This document shows, in pieces, positions 10,825 through 23,227 of a stretch of 64,000 nucleotides of DNA. The notes under the pieces are model-generated. The model did not search any database. It was given only the letters and a program-made list of their open reading frames with translations, and had not been told where the DNA came from. Within the stretch, counting starts at the first letter, position 1, and the number at the start of each line of letters is the position of its first letter. This DNA is from Eutreptiella sp. 'Long Island Sound 2002' (lineage: Eukaryota > Euglenozoa > Euglenophyceae > Eutreptiales > Eutreptiaceae). The stretch covers positions 64,030,591-64,094,590 of the forward strand of contig OZ038380.1 of assembly GCA_964036045.1 (NCBI GenBank). The letters are read 5' to 3'. Made by a program: the position numbers and the translations under genes.

Positions 10825-12558
10825 TTAGAGCAACTCATCGCCCGAGGGGACACTCACGGCGTTCCAATACTTGTTCCAATGCTCCGAGGCGGCAGAATCC
10901 TGCGACCAATCCTCCATGAGCACCGACTCCACGTACTCAACGGGCGCCATGAGACATTCTTCCAAAATCTCTTCCATCAGAACCCCAACTCGGGCATCCC
11001 GTCGTTGACTCAACTCCGCCTTGGATGCCATGACCACAGAGCACTTGGTGTCGCCCTCTTCCCTGGCCTTCTCGAGCTCAATGATGCGTTTGGCCTCCTC
11101 CGTTTCCTCGGCGTCTCCATGGCTGGATATGTCCATCCAAGCCTTGCCCGCGGGATAGGCCCAACGACTGAGGCGATCGGCTACAGTGTTGTCCTTTCCG
11201 GGGAGATGGACGACGCTCAAGTTGAAATTTGCAAAGGTCTCGTGCCATCGGGCTCGCGTTGCCGCTGGACCCGAGGGAGTATCCTTCTGCTCCTTGTGGC
11301 AACTCTGAAGTGATTGATGATTGGTACATACCACCACGGGTTGAAGTCCGATGTGGCCCAACCATTTCTGGTGCGCGCACACAATGGCATAAGTCTCCTT
11401 CTCCCTCACGGTCCACGTCCGACTTTCGCCTTCCGCGGGGACTCGACTCCAAAAGGCCACCGGGACATGCGTTCTATCGCACCAGACTTGCTCGAGGACT
11501 GCGCCCACGGCATAGACCGAGGCGTCCGTGCGCAGCACAAATCCCTTGTCCGGGACCACCAAGACAAGACCCAATTGACCCAATAGTCGTTCCCTCAACT
11601 TGTCGAAGGCTTCTTCGGCTTCCGTTGTCCATGCCAATTTGTTCTTGCTTCCCTTGCGACCATCGGACTTGCCCACCTGTTGCATCTTGTGGAGAGGCCT
11701 AGAGAGATCCTCATACATTCGAACATATCCCGAATAATAGTTGCAAAATCCCATGAAGGACCGGATTTCACTGATGGTTTGGGGTTTTTTCCGGGGCATG
11801 GGTCGGCGTTGCCCATGCCCAACCACATGTCCAGCGAACTCCACTTCTCTGACAAAGAGTGAGGACTTTGTGGGCTTGCACACCATGCTGTGCTTGTCCA
11901 AGACCCCCAATACTCGGCGGAAGTCCTTCTCATGCGCCTCGATGAGCTCCTCGTTGGTCATTTTCTCGGTGCCCGACCCAATAATGACATCATCAACAAA
12001 CGGGTCGGCACAATCTCGAACGGAATGTAGGAGATCCTCCATCATGCGTTGAAAGGCAGCATTCCCATTCTTGGCTCCCATGGGAACTACCTTCCATTGC
12101 ATGGGCCCCAGCGGAGTGGAGATCGCTGTGCATGGCCTGGAGTCCTCATGCAGCGGCATTTGGTGGTACCCGTGCTTCAGGTTCAACACTGTGAAGATGC
12201 GCTTCTTCTGCTGCTTTCGTAGGATGGAGTCAATCGGCGGTAACGAATACGAGTCATGCACGGTTTGTTTGTTCAATCCCCTGTAATCGACAACCAATCT
12301 CCATTCACCCTTCTCCTTCTTTGGAACGATGAAGGCCGGGCTTGCCCACTCATTATCGGAGGGTTGAATCCAACCACGCTCAAGAAATTCCATCAAGAAC
12401 TTCTTCATCGCTTCCGCTCGTTCTCCTTGGAGTTGATATTCCCGGTGACGATAAATTTTCGGGTTTGGTCTCAGCTTGATCTTGGCCGTACCAAACTTCC
12501 CGCGATTCCGGAGGATTCTTGTTGGCAACTCCACTAAATAGCCGCGGATAGGCTCCAA
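10825..12558 (-). pseudogene. Ty3 reverse transcriptase and RNase H
   Basis: Open for 577 codons. RT spans about residues 50-240: WASPAFIVPKK, then LNLKHGYHQM (126), PMGAKNGNAAFQRMM, and the FVDD box at 187-190. RNase H follows, with RTDAS (Asp 345), REKETY (Glu 388) and CTNHQSL (413), then LPGKDNTVADRLSR. Two catalytic positions are altered. Residue 126 is Asn where RTs of this class have the motif A Asp (LDLxxGYHQ), and residue 413 is Asn where RNase H has Asp (TDHxSL). The frame ends at a TAA directly followed, in frame, by the integrase region, so that stop is also a disabling mutation. The upstream end is a frameshift near 12,400-12,560 rather than a true start. Confidence 0.9.
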
Positions 12559-13402
12559 TAAGTCTATTCTTGAGCTCGGCTACTTTTGGGTTCTCCTTGG
12601 CTTCTTCTGCCGCTAACCGGGGTATTGAAACTACCAACTTCACCGCGGTGTATGCCTCTTGTGCATCCACGTCGGACATCTTCTCGTCTGATATGCCCTG
12701 TTCATCGACGTGGGCGGCCGTTCCCACTGAGAATCTTCGAAGGTTTTGGGCCACGGGCTGAAATTTGCCGAATCCATCACCCACTCTTGAAAAACTCCAT
12801 GTCGGAGGGTCGGACCCTATGGGACCATCGTATTGGTCGGCCAAATGGTCAATAACTCTTGCCACAAACTCATCCTTTCCAAACTTCCCGGTCACCAACT
12901 CCCGGTTGTTCCACCAATGGAGTGATTTGGCCTGGGCTCGCTCCCTTCCAGCAGCCACTCGGTCATGCATATCCATCCGCATGTAGACGACAACCTGGTC
13001 GATCTCCGAGTGGGAGAGTACATCAACACTCTTCGTAGGCTCACTCTTTTCTTCAAACATGACCCTCATTGGCACGGCCTCTATCCTCCTGATAAACGCT
13101 TCATCACCAGTGGGTTGGCATTGTGAACCATCAACCAAGAAAGCCTGGATACCCCATGCTTGTCTTGGGGCTCGCATTGGTATACCCTTGGCGTGGATGA
13201 AGAACTGCTCCTCAGGTCCCAATTGCATCTCGTTTAGGGTGATGGAGTCCAAAGTTGGTTTAAGATCCTCCAACGGACATGAGCTGGATCCTATGCCGGT
13301 CACAACCAGGATACCCATTGCTCTATCCGCAATAATCTTGTTCACCGTACGTCTGGCGTTTTCTTGAGCACCAGGCCAGTACATGGGCCCCCACTCCTTC
13401 AA
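12380..13402 (-). pseudogene. Ty3 protease-RT linker region
   Basis: A 340-codon frame lying between protease and RT but in a different reading frame from both, so at least two frameshifts separate the three. No catalytic motif is recognised. The last ~40 residues are a frameshifted reading of the start of the RT region: both frames overlap at 12,380-12,558, and the YPRLFSG...NKNPP segment belongs just before KFGTAKIKLRPNPK in the RT frame. In intact relatives this would be one polyprotein. Confidence 0.7.
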
Positions 13403-13413
13403 TCCCCAATGCT

Positions 13414-14340
13414 TTAACCACGCACAGTCACTCTTGTGCCAATGCGTCGTACACTTCCTTGCTGCGGGCCATCCCAGGAAGCAAATACGTCTGTCTCGGG
13501 TTTTTGGCCTCCAAGTCGTTGAACCATGCGATTGTACACTTGTCGCGCCATGCCATATTCCATGAGATGACGTCCGCGGTCCCCATTGAAACTGGTACTC
13601 ACGGTCTTGAACGCCCGCACCATTCTTTCCTCCTCATCTCCCTTCCACTGAGATAATCCTGGGGCATGGTCCGTGGATAGCCAAGTAAGACGCTCCTTGT
13701 CCTCTCGAACCAACGTTGCACGGTGAGGAAGAGCTCCAATGGCGTTGCTCACCATAAAATCATACCCCATAATAATATCCAAATGGGAAATATCCGCGGC
13801 ATAAGAATTCCCGGAAAGTACGATCCGCTTCGAGAAATCAGGTCGCTTCAAGCACTCATGTTCCCAAAGTTCCATGCCAATAGTGGCTTCATGCGTACCC
13901 CCACCCATAATTTTGCCATTCGCGAACTTCAAGCGCACCGTTCTTCGGTTAGGCTTCAGCAATTCTTCCGAAAATAATCCCTTCCGAACTAAGCTCACTT
14001 GGGCACCCGTATCCACCAATATATCCGCAATCGGCTCTTTCTTTCCACACCGTACTCGCAGGTTCAATTGCAATTGCCGTTCGTCGCCATGTGCAGTATG
14101 AACAACTCTCACGGCATGCAACTCTAGTACGCTTGGATGCATCAATACTTCGAGCGTATGAACCCTGATGGTGTATATTTTGGGTTGGTCATGCCCATCC
14201 ACGGGGCTCTCCGTGGTCTCTCCATCATTTATTTGTGTGCGACCCAAATTCGTATGTACTTCCCTTGGAAGGGTGTTCCATGGGCCGGGACCTGCAAAGT
14301 TCAGCTTTCTTGGCTCTTCCGGAGCCCTCTTTGGTACCAT
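13414..14340 (-). pseudogene. Ty3 aspartic protease region
   Basis: A 308-codon frame with the retropepsin signature ILVDTGAQVSL at about residues 107-117 (catalytic Asp in DTGA, 110-113). The downstream flap-like stretch (KFANGKIMGGGTHEATIGMELW) and a DIIMGYDFM segment stand in for the usual ILG-D-FL box. It cleaves the Gag-Pol polyprotein during particle maturation. The frame ends about 10 bases from the next ORF in another frame. The first residues run into the gag-pol junction, so the annotated ATG is arbitrary. Confidence 0.85.
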
Positions 14341-14639
14341 GGGTATCTTCTTTCGTTCGATTCTGCTGATTTGTGGCGGAGAGACCTCTGGTGTCCCATT
14401 CCTGTGGGGGCTTCTCTAGGTCGGGTTTACCGCAGCACCATCATGCTGCAAATCACCTGGGCCTTGACTTCTCATTCGTTCCCGCAAATTTTTCAAGTCC
14501 TTCGTGGCCTTCCCTAGCGACTTGGCAACTTCATTAATTTGCTGAATCCGCTGCTCGCCACTATGGCTTGATCCTACATGTCAACCTCCATCAGCTTGTC
14601 TACTTTTCCATTCATTAATCTGCTTCTCCTTGGGGACCT

Positions 14640-14837
14640 TTTTCAGGTGGGCTTGGAACTATGCCCGCTTGTCCTCCTCGTACACCTTGCACGTTTTGTG
14701 GTCGTGCTTATGGGATGGCCCTTTCCCATAGCAGACCCAGCACCGACCATTTTTCTTGCCGGTACTCGGTAAAGCTCAACGGGTAATTTCCAATTCTCCG
14801 CGGCTCCTTTACTTGACGGGGTGGTGCTTTCGTCCAC
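14640..14837 (-). pseudogene. Ty3 Gag zinc knuckle
   Basis: Translation of the minus strand gives CWVCYGKGPSHKHDHKTC, a C-x2-C-x6-H-x6-C (or H-x2-C) arrangement resembling the CCHC knuckle of retroviral-type nucleocapsids, with a Lys/Arg-rich surround. It lies between the gag body and the protease, as expected. The spacing is wider than the classical CX2CX4HX4C, so it is either a variant or slightly altered. Confidence 0.6.
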
Positions 14838-15235
14838 TTGCCCTTGTCATGACCATACGCTTTCGTGTTGTGGGCCAGAACGCGAAGAAGTGTGAATCTT
14901 CATGATCCTCCTGAGTTATGTACTCCACGCCGGACGACGTCTTTCCATCCTCGGACCCTGGATCTTGACTTGCGTCTCCGCGGACGGTTGGATCTTCCTG
15001 GATGGCGCGATTATTCCGATCGTCACGGCGCTCGCGATTTCCATAGCCGTGACGGTCCTTAATGTTAGCCTCGTTTTTGGAATCAAATCTTCAATTCCAC
15101 GCTCACGTATTGGACTATTCAGTCCAGGCTCATGCGAGCTGGGATCATCTGCATCCGCAGGGTCTCCCCACGTCTCCACTTGACGTTGTTGAGCCTCAGC
15201 AAACGTCCTCCGGCCGTGTCCCCGAACACCTCCAC

Positions 15236-16696
15236 TTAGACCGTATTTTTCATGGAGATCATCCGGTCGGGCTCTCCGAGGTTCCTTCGGAAATATTCCA
15301 TGATACGAGGATGCTGATCTTCCGGCGACATAATGCGTACAGCCAAGTGCTTCTTTGCCCGTTTCTTTTCTTTGTCCTCCACACGCTTCTTGGAGTACGA
15401 TGGCAGTACATCTCGTAAGAGATGGCCAATCTCGCTTGATTTTGACCAATCTTCCACTTGCTTCGGAAGCCGGCGGTACTTTCGGAGATACTTCCACCAA
15501 TCCCTCAATCGCAATTCTCCACGCTCCAACTTGAGGGGTATTGACCGAATCTCTTCCAACGTTTGGATTGGAGCATCAACTCTTTCTTACTGCTCCAAGC
15601 CATCGAGACATTGCTCCCCTGTGCTGATCCTCTTCTCCCGAATTTGATCACCTAAATCCGCCTTTAGCTCCGAGGCCAAACGGTGTTGGAAAGTGCGACA
15701 TGCCCACTTGTCACGGGCATCCTGCCGCATCTCACCCACGACTTCCTCTGCAAAATCTCCCCAGTCGAGGATGAAGATGTCCAGGTTGGCAGGATTGGCG
15801 TTGCGGTAGGGAATTTTCACACCGCGAAGGTCTTGGAGCCTCATGGCATCCCGAACATCCGAAGCGATGATGCTCCAGAGGCGGATTCCTGCCGAACTTC
15901 CATTGCCCGGGGAGTGGGGATATATACCCCTGATTTCAATGTCTTCACGCGACCAGGGCACAGCTTCTCCCACGCTCGGACCTCCCATAGTCCCTATTCC
16001 CGACCACGGGTCCATCACCCATGGATCTTCCGCTCCTGCACTTGAACCATCTCGGCGAGCCGCTGACCTCAAGGCTTCTTCGTCCACACGTGCCGCATAG
16101 GCAGCGCTGGTGTCCAACGTCGCCGTGGCTGGAGGACTACTCATGTTGATCTCAACTGTTTCCTCACGGGCATCCCGCTTGGGCGTACCAATCCCCGACC
16201 CTTTTTCCGGCGTCTTCTCCCCCAGCATGACACTTGCCGACAATAGTGCGATGTGGCTCAATAGCGAGGTGTCAACCTGTGGCGGCCCATAAGGCGCCGA
16301 TTCCATGGGACCCTCCATGGGCGCCACTCCTTCTGCCGCTGTCCTCAAGGTCGTCACCCGTCTCTGCAACGACTCTGGGGCAGGATCCCGTGGCAGGTCA
16401 GGGCCTGGTCTCGGGACGGGATTTGCGATTCCTCCACGCTTCCCCAACTCCCTCATCCTGTTCTCGACTGTCTCCAAGTACTTGATCATGTAGTGCACCA
16501 CGCCTTGCTGCTGTACCAACATGCTCTCCAACTTGGGCTCGTAGTCCTCTCGATGTAATCGAATTATCTTCAGATCTTTGTCGAAGATGGTTGGGTCCTC
16601 AAGGATTCTAGAGGATCCAACTTGTCGATCTTCTGAATAGGGGCATCGTTGCCCAACCGGGGATAACTTCCGATGAGGAAGTCCACATGGTGGCAA
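15236..16696 (-). pseudogene. Ty3 Gag body (two frames)
   Basis: A 369-codon frame (16,696-15,587) continues after a frameshift in 15,559-15,236. The first part has a coiled-coil-like stretch (LVQQQGVVHYMIKYLETVENRM) and a Pro/Ser-rich linker. Its end has a Retrotrans_gag-like helical segment (FILDWGDFAEEVVGEM...FQHRLASELKADLG). The second frame continues with RDWWKYLRKYRRLP and a basic stretch (KKRVEDKEKKRAKKH). Position upstream of the zinc knuckle supports Gag. No intact product is possible. Confidence 0.65.
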
Positions 16697-17423
16697 TGGC
16701 AGTGATCTCCACCCCCCGCTTGCCTACACGCCGTCTTCTTGATGTCCTCGTGAGGATTGCGGTCATTTCCTTCACGATCCCGTGGCAGCTTCCCCGGAGC
16801 TCCACGCTCTTCGCCTCCACCCATGAGGGTGTCGCCTGTCCCGTCAGTGTCCATCCTCACTTCCTCAGTATCGCCCGCGTGCCTCGGGACAATTGTGGTG
16901 GCTGCCTTTCGCGGCAATGATTCTTGTTCTGTATCATGAGCAAGTTCAGGAATTGGGGCGGTATGCGACCGCACCGCCGGGAAATCTGGCTCTGCGCCGG
17001 CATCATCCGAAGGGTAACAAGAATGATATCCCTGAGAGTCCAACGGAGCACTGAACATCCGGCAGACGGGGCTCGGCGTCATTTCCATCACCGTTTCCGC
17101 ATCCCCCTTGGATGGTTTCGGCGAGCCGCGTTTGCGGTCGCGCCTAGTCTTTGAGCCGCCCCTGCAACTCGTGACCTCGTTGAATTCCTCAGTGGGTAAT
17201 CGGAGATGACAACATTTTCCACATGATCCTTCTCAAAAGGTGACGATGTTCCCGCGGCACCCGCTCTTCTCACCGATTTTCTTCTTTCTTCTCGGGCTTC
17301 AACAATGCTGACCCGGGGTCCACTGGGCCAGGGCTCATGAGGGCCCAAGCTCCCCGGGTGGCGGTAGGCGGCAGGTACTCCTCTGCTACCATAAACAAGG
17401 TCTGTAGGACCAGCTTCTGCCAT
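16570..17423 (-). pseudogene. Ty3 Gag N-terminal region (frameshifted)
   Basis: Two overlapping minus-strand frames (17,423-17,088 and 17,091-16,570) precede the Gag body. They are rich in Pro, Arg, Asp and Thr, with no recognised domain. They are assigned to gag only because they are contiguous and on the same strand. The true start codon is not identifiable. Confidence 0.35.
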
Positions 17424-20400
17424 AGTGCGAGCGCTACCGCCTATGCCCTAGTTCCCGTGACGCCCATCGTCCTTGACCTCACCAGTGATTCCATGCTTTC
17501 TAAAACCCAAAATCCAAAATTTCTGCAAGTACCCTTTTAACCCCTGACCACAGAATCCAAACAAATCCCGTAGGTACACCCGTTGGCAACCCTTGCAAGA
17601 AAATCCGAACACTTGATCAATGAAGTAGAATGAGCTTGACCAATGGATTCCCAATAATTGATTGCCAAATTGGGTTGAATGTATCCACATCAATAAATGG
17701 ACATGATCATGGAGAGGCAAACAAATGAGACAATGTCGGGCAAAGGGAGAGGCAGAAACAGAAGTATAAGTGAAGCCCTGGAATAGAGTATGCGATTAAT
17801 GAAGACGATGTTGTATCCCTACTCCAAGAATCGGTTTTATATACCATGCACATTCGAATCACGGACATGAAACGCCATGCTAACAACCTCGATTCACCAC
17901 ATTAAGGAAAATGACATGGAGGTCATGCGCGACAAAATGACATCCATGACGTCCATATGGCACATGGCGGAACACAAAGAAATGACACACAACACAATGG
18001 CATCATCGGATTTCACATGAGCGTGGACCACATGGCCCATCCTCACCCTTACCTACAAGACGGCAAAAACTGGAATTGAGAAACATGAGCTCCAAATATG
18101 AGGAATGTCCCACCGTGGATCAAGTGTGACACCATGGCCTCCATGAACAGAAAATACGGCATGGCCACATACATGACTTGTCCACACTCATGAATCATCA
18201 ATGATCACATGTACAAACCTTGCAATGAGGATCACCAAATATGAGTCGGGAGGGTGACCTCCAAGCAATACCTGACACCTGGCATGTGTGACCCATTCCA
18301 TATATTGTCATGCTGGCAATGCCTTCGTACTTCACACCGGACGCCGGGTGCCTATCACTTAGCAATAACATACACAATGGCCAGCAAGTGAATATACTTG
18401 GCGGGTTTACTTGCTGCTCGCGAACAACACATCAAGAAGGGGCAGCCCACCAAACCTCACCTGTTTAGTATATGCTGCATGCCAATTGCTGGGCTCCGAC
18501 GGTTAGGGTATTGCGAACCAATGGCCTGAGCAATGTGAAGCCAACACACGACATACACCTCATGCCCTCACACCCTTGGACATGACACTCCGTCCCACCA
18601 CTTCGTGCCTAATTGCTGGGGACCCGATGGCATAGGCAACCAGCACCGTCATGTGCACCAGAAACCATCCACACATGGACGTGCAAAACCAATATTGCCT
18701 AATTGCATGTTCGTATGACACCGAACCAATTCAATGCATGCTACTTGTCGAGAGATTAGGCAAGAGTGCTTGGGTAAGAAGATGCCCCGGGTCTCATGAG
18801 GAAACCTAGACCCGGCCCGCAGAGAGAGTGCATGGAGATATATCCCGGGTCCAAAGAAAGCACATCTGACACATGGTGAGATTGTCCTATCCTAAGGAGA
18901 GATTGTCCCGCCTCCAAGAGAAATGGTCCCGCCCCAATCCAGGCCTTGAGAGAGATGGTCCCGCCCTAGTCCATGCTGTGAGGGAGAGACCCTCAACCAT
19001 CCATGCCCAGGAGGGAGAATCTAACCAAACCACGGCCGAAGAGAGATAACCCAACCGGACCATGGCCGAAGAGAAATAACCTAACCAATCCATGGCCCAG
19101 GAGGGAGATCCTGACCTCACCAAAACGCAATCCCGAGCGCATAGCCTAGCAATGACCCATGGGAGCATGCATATGGAGAGCGACTTTCGCCTAGCCATCA
19201 CCGACGAAAGCATGCATGCACTTGAAGTGAAAATTTCCGACATTGATTGAGAACTATCCCTACACCCAATTGCCAAATCAAACGCGTGTAATCCCACAGT
19301 GGATTCCTCTATGACCCTGATTCCAAGAGCAAGGCACAAGGCAATGACGAACTCGTTCATAAGCTTGTTTTAACTCCGAAACCCACCGGAGGATCCAAAC
19401 TGTCATATGCCTGTCATGGGCTCTACAGGCAAACATATGAGTACAAACTACACATCTGAGCATACCAAATTATCTGAATTATCACCGTAACAAATTCTGA
19501 GTGTGTCGTAATCGTTGAACTACCTTAAAATCGACATTCCCATTACCCAAATCCCAGATCTCGATCTAAATCTCGACTTACAATTCACTATTGCTCAGCG
19601 CACGCGTCCCTCTTCCTGTGCACGTGCTCCGGACGGCGCCTGTTATCAAACCCATAATCCCATCCCAATAGGTGAAGAAGTCACGAGAGTAAAGGTTAAT
19701 TCGCCGACTCTTTAGTGGTCTATTGCACTCCCTTCACAAAATATTACTTTGGTTGAAAAAGGGGAGTGGGGACAGCCGAAGTAATGTTGATAAAAAATTC
19801 TAATGGAACAAGAAAAGAGAAGGCTTTATGCATTGTATCCCCACAAGCTCTACATACATGCTAGGGTAAGATAGGGGAAGGTGGGGGGGGGTGGAGGCTC
19901 GCTGGCTGGCAGGCTGGCTGATTTCATGGGTCCGACCAGGAATGTCACCAAAGTTGCAAAACAGATCAAGAAATAGTTTTGTAAAATTCTCGTGACTGCT
20001 TTGGACCGGAAGCAAATTGTGGAACCATGTTCAGGCCCACTGTAGCCAGCTACGCCCGTCTGCAGCCCTCGGAAGTTCACCTACTCAATCTGTACCTAAG
20101 CAGGAAAAAACTGGGAGGGGGGGATCACTTGTACTCCAACCACTCATCACCAAGCAACGCCACAACCGCCAAAACATGTCGGAGGGCCGGGGCTAGGTTA
20201 TGAGTGAACGACTCATCACAGTAAAGAGAGTTTGGGGAGGGGGGAGGGGGGGGAACCCGTTTCGGGGGAGGTGGATGGTTTCGGATGAGGTAAGGCAAAA
20301 GGATGGTTAGCACATGCAAGGTCACCATAGGGAAAGGAGGCTAACCAACCTTGTATCTTGCATTTGGACTCCCGGACGCGCCACGACCCAATGGGGGTTG

Positions 20401-21925
20401 TTGCATTGCGCCGGGAGCCCGCCTTGGTATGGAGGGGGGGGGGACACATGGCACATAGCCATGTTAGCAAAGGGCCCTTCCCGAATTCCTTAACAAAGAA
20501 AAAAAAAGCTCATTAAACAAAAGCGGCGCATGTGAAATACGAAAATCCTCCAAAAATTGTCATGGCAACGAAAATATTGTTAGCTAGCTTTACACAATCG
20601 TTCAATTGAAATAGCTGAATAAAGCAAAAAACGTTGGACCCTTAGGGGTTGAGGTAAACGAAAAATTGTGTCTACCCACAACCCTCTCGCTTCAACTATC
20701 CCACAAGACCTAAACCGTCGTGCCAAATCACCAACACGTCAAAACACGGCACTTGAATTACGGACATAGGTGTGTGATGTTAGTTTGGCCGGGGGGTAGC
20801 GAGGGGGGGGGCTGGTCATGAACCATGCTCCTCTGTGGAGGGGAGAAAAATTACCAATACCACACGACAACGCCACTAATGAACAACAACAATTGAGATA
20901 AGAGGATGTATGTCCAAACGTTTTATACTAGACAAAACTAACTATTGGCTGCACGTTTCATCTAGGGTGCACGTTTCGTATAACCATGCCCACACACATG
21001 TAACATGCGTTGCCTGTCTAGTTACTGACAAAACGGCCAAGCAGGCAGGTCTACTAGCTTAAATACCTTCAAACAAAAACAACCATGAAAGCATCAGAAT
21101 TCACATGTTGGTACCTCCAAACAATTAGCTCTTCACAACCATCGTAAGGAAAAGGGAGGGAGTAGGGGTAGGGGAGTAGGGGGGGAGGGATTGCACACCC
21201 CAAGCAACGCCTCTCCTTTCGGCCATACGCGCCTCAAGTGGGCCGGACCTCGATGGTAGGTGTGGAGCAAGAATGCAAAGAAAATGCGGGGGAAGGGGTG
21301 TGTTATGCCCTCGCCCAAATATGGATCGGTAAGCCTATCACAAGGTAATGGAGAATGAGAGAAGGTCATCCCAAGAACAGGGTATGAGCGGGCCCCTTGA
21401 CGCGCCACGGCCCTAAGAGGCCGGTGCCTTGCGTCCGGGTAACCGACGCAACCAGAGGACACAAGACAATTGACAAACCCGCACGACAATGGAACTCTCC
21501 ATACCTGAAGGGATTGAAGATAGAGGGTAAGGGGGGGAGGGGGGCAAGGTGTGCACTTGCTACTTGATACAAAAAACTGGGGGCAGGGTGGCGCTTGGAG
21601 GAAACCACGATGGGACGGCCACGCCTATGCCATCCCCGACTCCCATTGTAGGCCATGGAACCCACAATAGTATGGCGGACCACCCTGGTAGAGCAATAAC
21701 CTATGCCCATCTCAGCCACCAACACTACAAGGCGTCAAAGCCCATCATGTAGCGTCACCGAGGGCAGGGGGGTGGGAGATGGGTGGATCTACTAGTTTCG
21801 CTCCCCCCACCATAAGCAACCCCACAACAAATCCCGACCAAAGGGCAGCACGCAAGACCCCACCATAGCACTTATCAAATTCAAATCTGCATGTCTATGT
21901 CGGGGGGGGGGGGTGACGTATTCCA
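17424..21925. other. Non-coding interval upstream of the Ty3 element
   Basis: Moderate-GC sequence without long ORFs. The first ~2 kb may hold the leader and 5' LTR of the minus-strand Ty3 copy, but no matching LTR was found near 9,384. From about 19,860 to 21,910 the plus strand has many G-runs of 6-12 bases. I see no gene in this stretch. Confidence 0.4.
18880..19115. repeat. Short imperfect minisatellite
   Basis: About six to eight imperfect tandem units of 20-40 bases built on GAGAGATGGTCCCGCC and GGCCGAAGAGAGATAACC-like words. Unit length varies. Confidence 0.55.
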
Positions 21926-23227
21926 ATGGATGTAGTGACACACCACAAATGTGAAAAAAACACCGCCGGACCACTACTCAAGGTTGGTTCCCATGCCCCC
22001 TTCAGCACATCACTACCTGACGTTCCCAGCACAATCCTCAAGAAGGAATCTAACAACACTGACGTACTACAAGCATTATACCATCGGAGAAAAAAGGTGC
22101 CTGGCAACAACCTAAAAAGTCCAAACAGACGGGACTACGCCCAGTCAGTCGAAACGACACGTCAATATGTGGAGTATGCGGGTCATCACCTCGGACTCAC
22201 ACTGGATGATGATGGGCCCCCCAAGCGACAGTCAGTGCTCAGGCACATGTCGCAATGCAGCAAACCCTTACAACGATCTCGGGGGGGGTACACCGCGGGG
22301 TGGACGAGGCCCCCTTCCTTGCGGGCTGAACTTAATGGCAACCCCAGCACCATCGCCATGATCGTGTTGGAGAATGGCGACTACTACCAAGTGCGGATCA
22401 TCCCGGACCGGCAGGAGAGCCACTGGAGCTTGGGAGCCGTCGACTCCATGCTCCCTGCGACCACGGCCCTGGCGGACAGCCCCACCCCCCTGCGCAACGC
22501 CCAGCTCCCGGACCCCCTGACCGCCATCGTGTCGGGGACGGCCGGCACCTGGCACCCAGGCCATGCCCTGTACTGCCTCTGGCGGTGGGCGCAGCGCCGC
22601 TGGCCACACACCAGGGCGTGGTCAGCGGCGTGGAGGTTCTACCTCGACGGCCGGCAGCAGTTGGAGGCCATCCCGGAACGGATGGCAGAGACCCCCACTG
22701 CACCAAACCTGTGCCCCGTCTTTGCGATCCACCAGATCCGGGCTCTGGCGCTGGGCCAGCAAATGCAGCCCACCATTCGCTCTGAGACGGCGCCCAGGCG
22801 GCAGGCGCGGTCCTTGTGCACGAAATCTTCAGTGCCCTCTGCAGCGCCCTTGTGCAACGCGTGGGAAACCCCCCAGGGCCCTGAACCGCAGCCGGCCACA
22901 GGACCTACAGCGACGAAGCACCGCCACACACGCGCGACGCGAGTCCTGCACCGGCCATACGCAAGGGAGGGGACGACACGACGGCCGCGGGATCAACTCC
23001 TCCCACCAGAGGACCCGGCGATGGACGTCACACCAACGGCTGCGGAGTCAGCAGTCAACCGCGAGAACCCCGGGCGAGCCAGCCTCGCCCAAAAGAACCC
23101 CCTCGTACAATCCGACAACGCGCGGCAGCGCAACACACTCCAACAACACCTGTCGGTCGGGCACATCGACGGGAAAGACGTCAACCTACCCGGCACGTGC
23201 AACGGACACCCACAGAGTAGAGTCTAG
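21926..23227 (+). CDS. R1 ORF, right copy (frameshifted, possibly chimeric)
   Basis: A 433-codon frame. Residues 139 to about 285 match the C-terminal domain of the 721-aa R1 protein (IAMIVLENG, LYCLWRWAQRRWPHTRAW, NLCPVFAIHQIRALAL). At about 22,785-22,815 this copy has one base fewer than the left copy, so the last ~145 residues are in a different frame and end in low-complexity sequence. Residues 1-138 have no counterpart in the left R1 ORF and may be chance coding upstream of the repeat. Probably a pseudogene copy; function unknown. Confidence 0.4.
   Translation: MDVVTHHKCEKNTAGPLLKVGSHAPFSTSLPDVPSTILKKESNNTDVLQALYHRRKKVPGNNLKSPNRRDYAQSVETTRQYVEYAGHHLGLTLDDDGPPKRQSVLRHMSQCSKPLQRSRGGYTAGWTRPPSLRAELNGNPSTIAMIVLENGDYYQVRIIPDRQESHWSLGAVDSMLPATTALADSPTPLRNAQLPDPLTAIVSGTAGTWHPGHALYCLWRWAQRRWPHTRAWSAAWRFYLDGRQQLEAIPERMAETPTAPNLCPVFAIHQIRALALGQQMQPTIRSETAPRRQARSLCTKSSVPSAAPLCNAWETPQGPEPQPATGPTATKHRHTRATRVLHRPYAREGTTRRPRDQLLPPEDPAMDVTPTAAESAVNRENPGRASLAQKNPLVQSDNARQRNTLQQHLSVGHIDGKDVNLPGTCNGHPQSRV

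Larger units (their letters stand above)
9384..17423 (-). mobile_element. Degenerate Ty3/gypsy chromodomain retrotransposon
   Basis: Read on the minus strand, the order is gag (17,423 to about 14,600), zinc knuckle, protease, RT, RNase H, integrase and C-terminal chromodomain (ending 9,384). This order (PR-RT-RH-IN, integrase last) defines Ty3/gypsy, and the terminal chromodomain places it among chromovirus-like elements. The coding region is split by several frameshifts and by in-frame stops, so the copy is dead. I could not find paired LTRs by eye. The sequences beyond the two ends (below 9,384 and above 17,423) do not obviously match, so the LTRs may be lost, truncated or too diverged to see. 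Confidence 0.9.

Noticed and set aside
17424-19500. 5' LTR of the Ty3 element
   Set aside because: Position is right, but no matching repeat could be found below 9,384 and no TG...CA pair with target duplication was seen.
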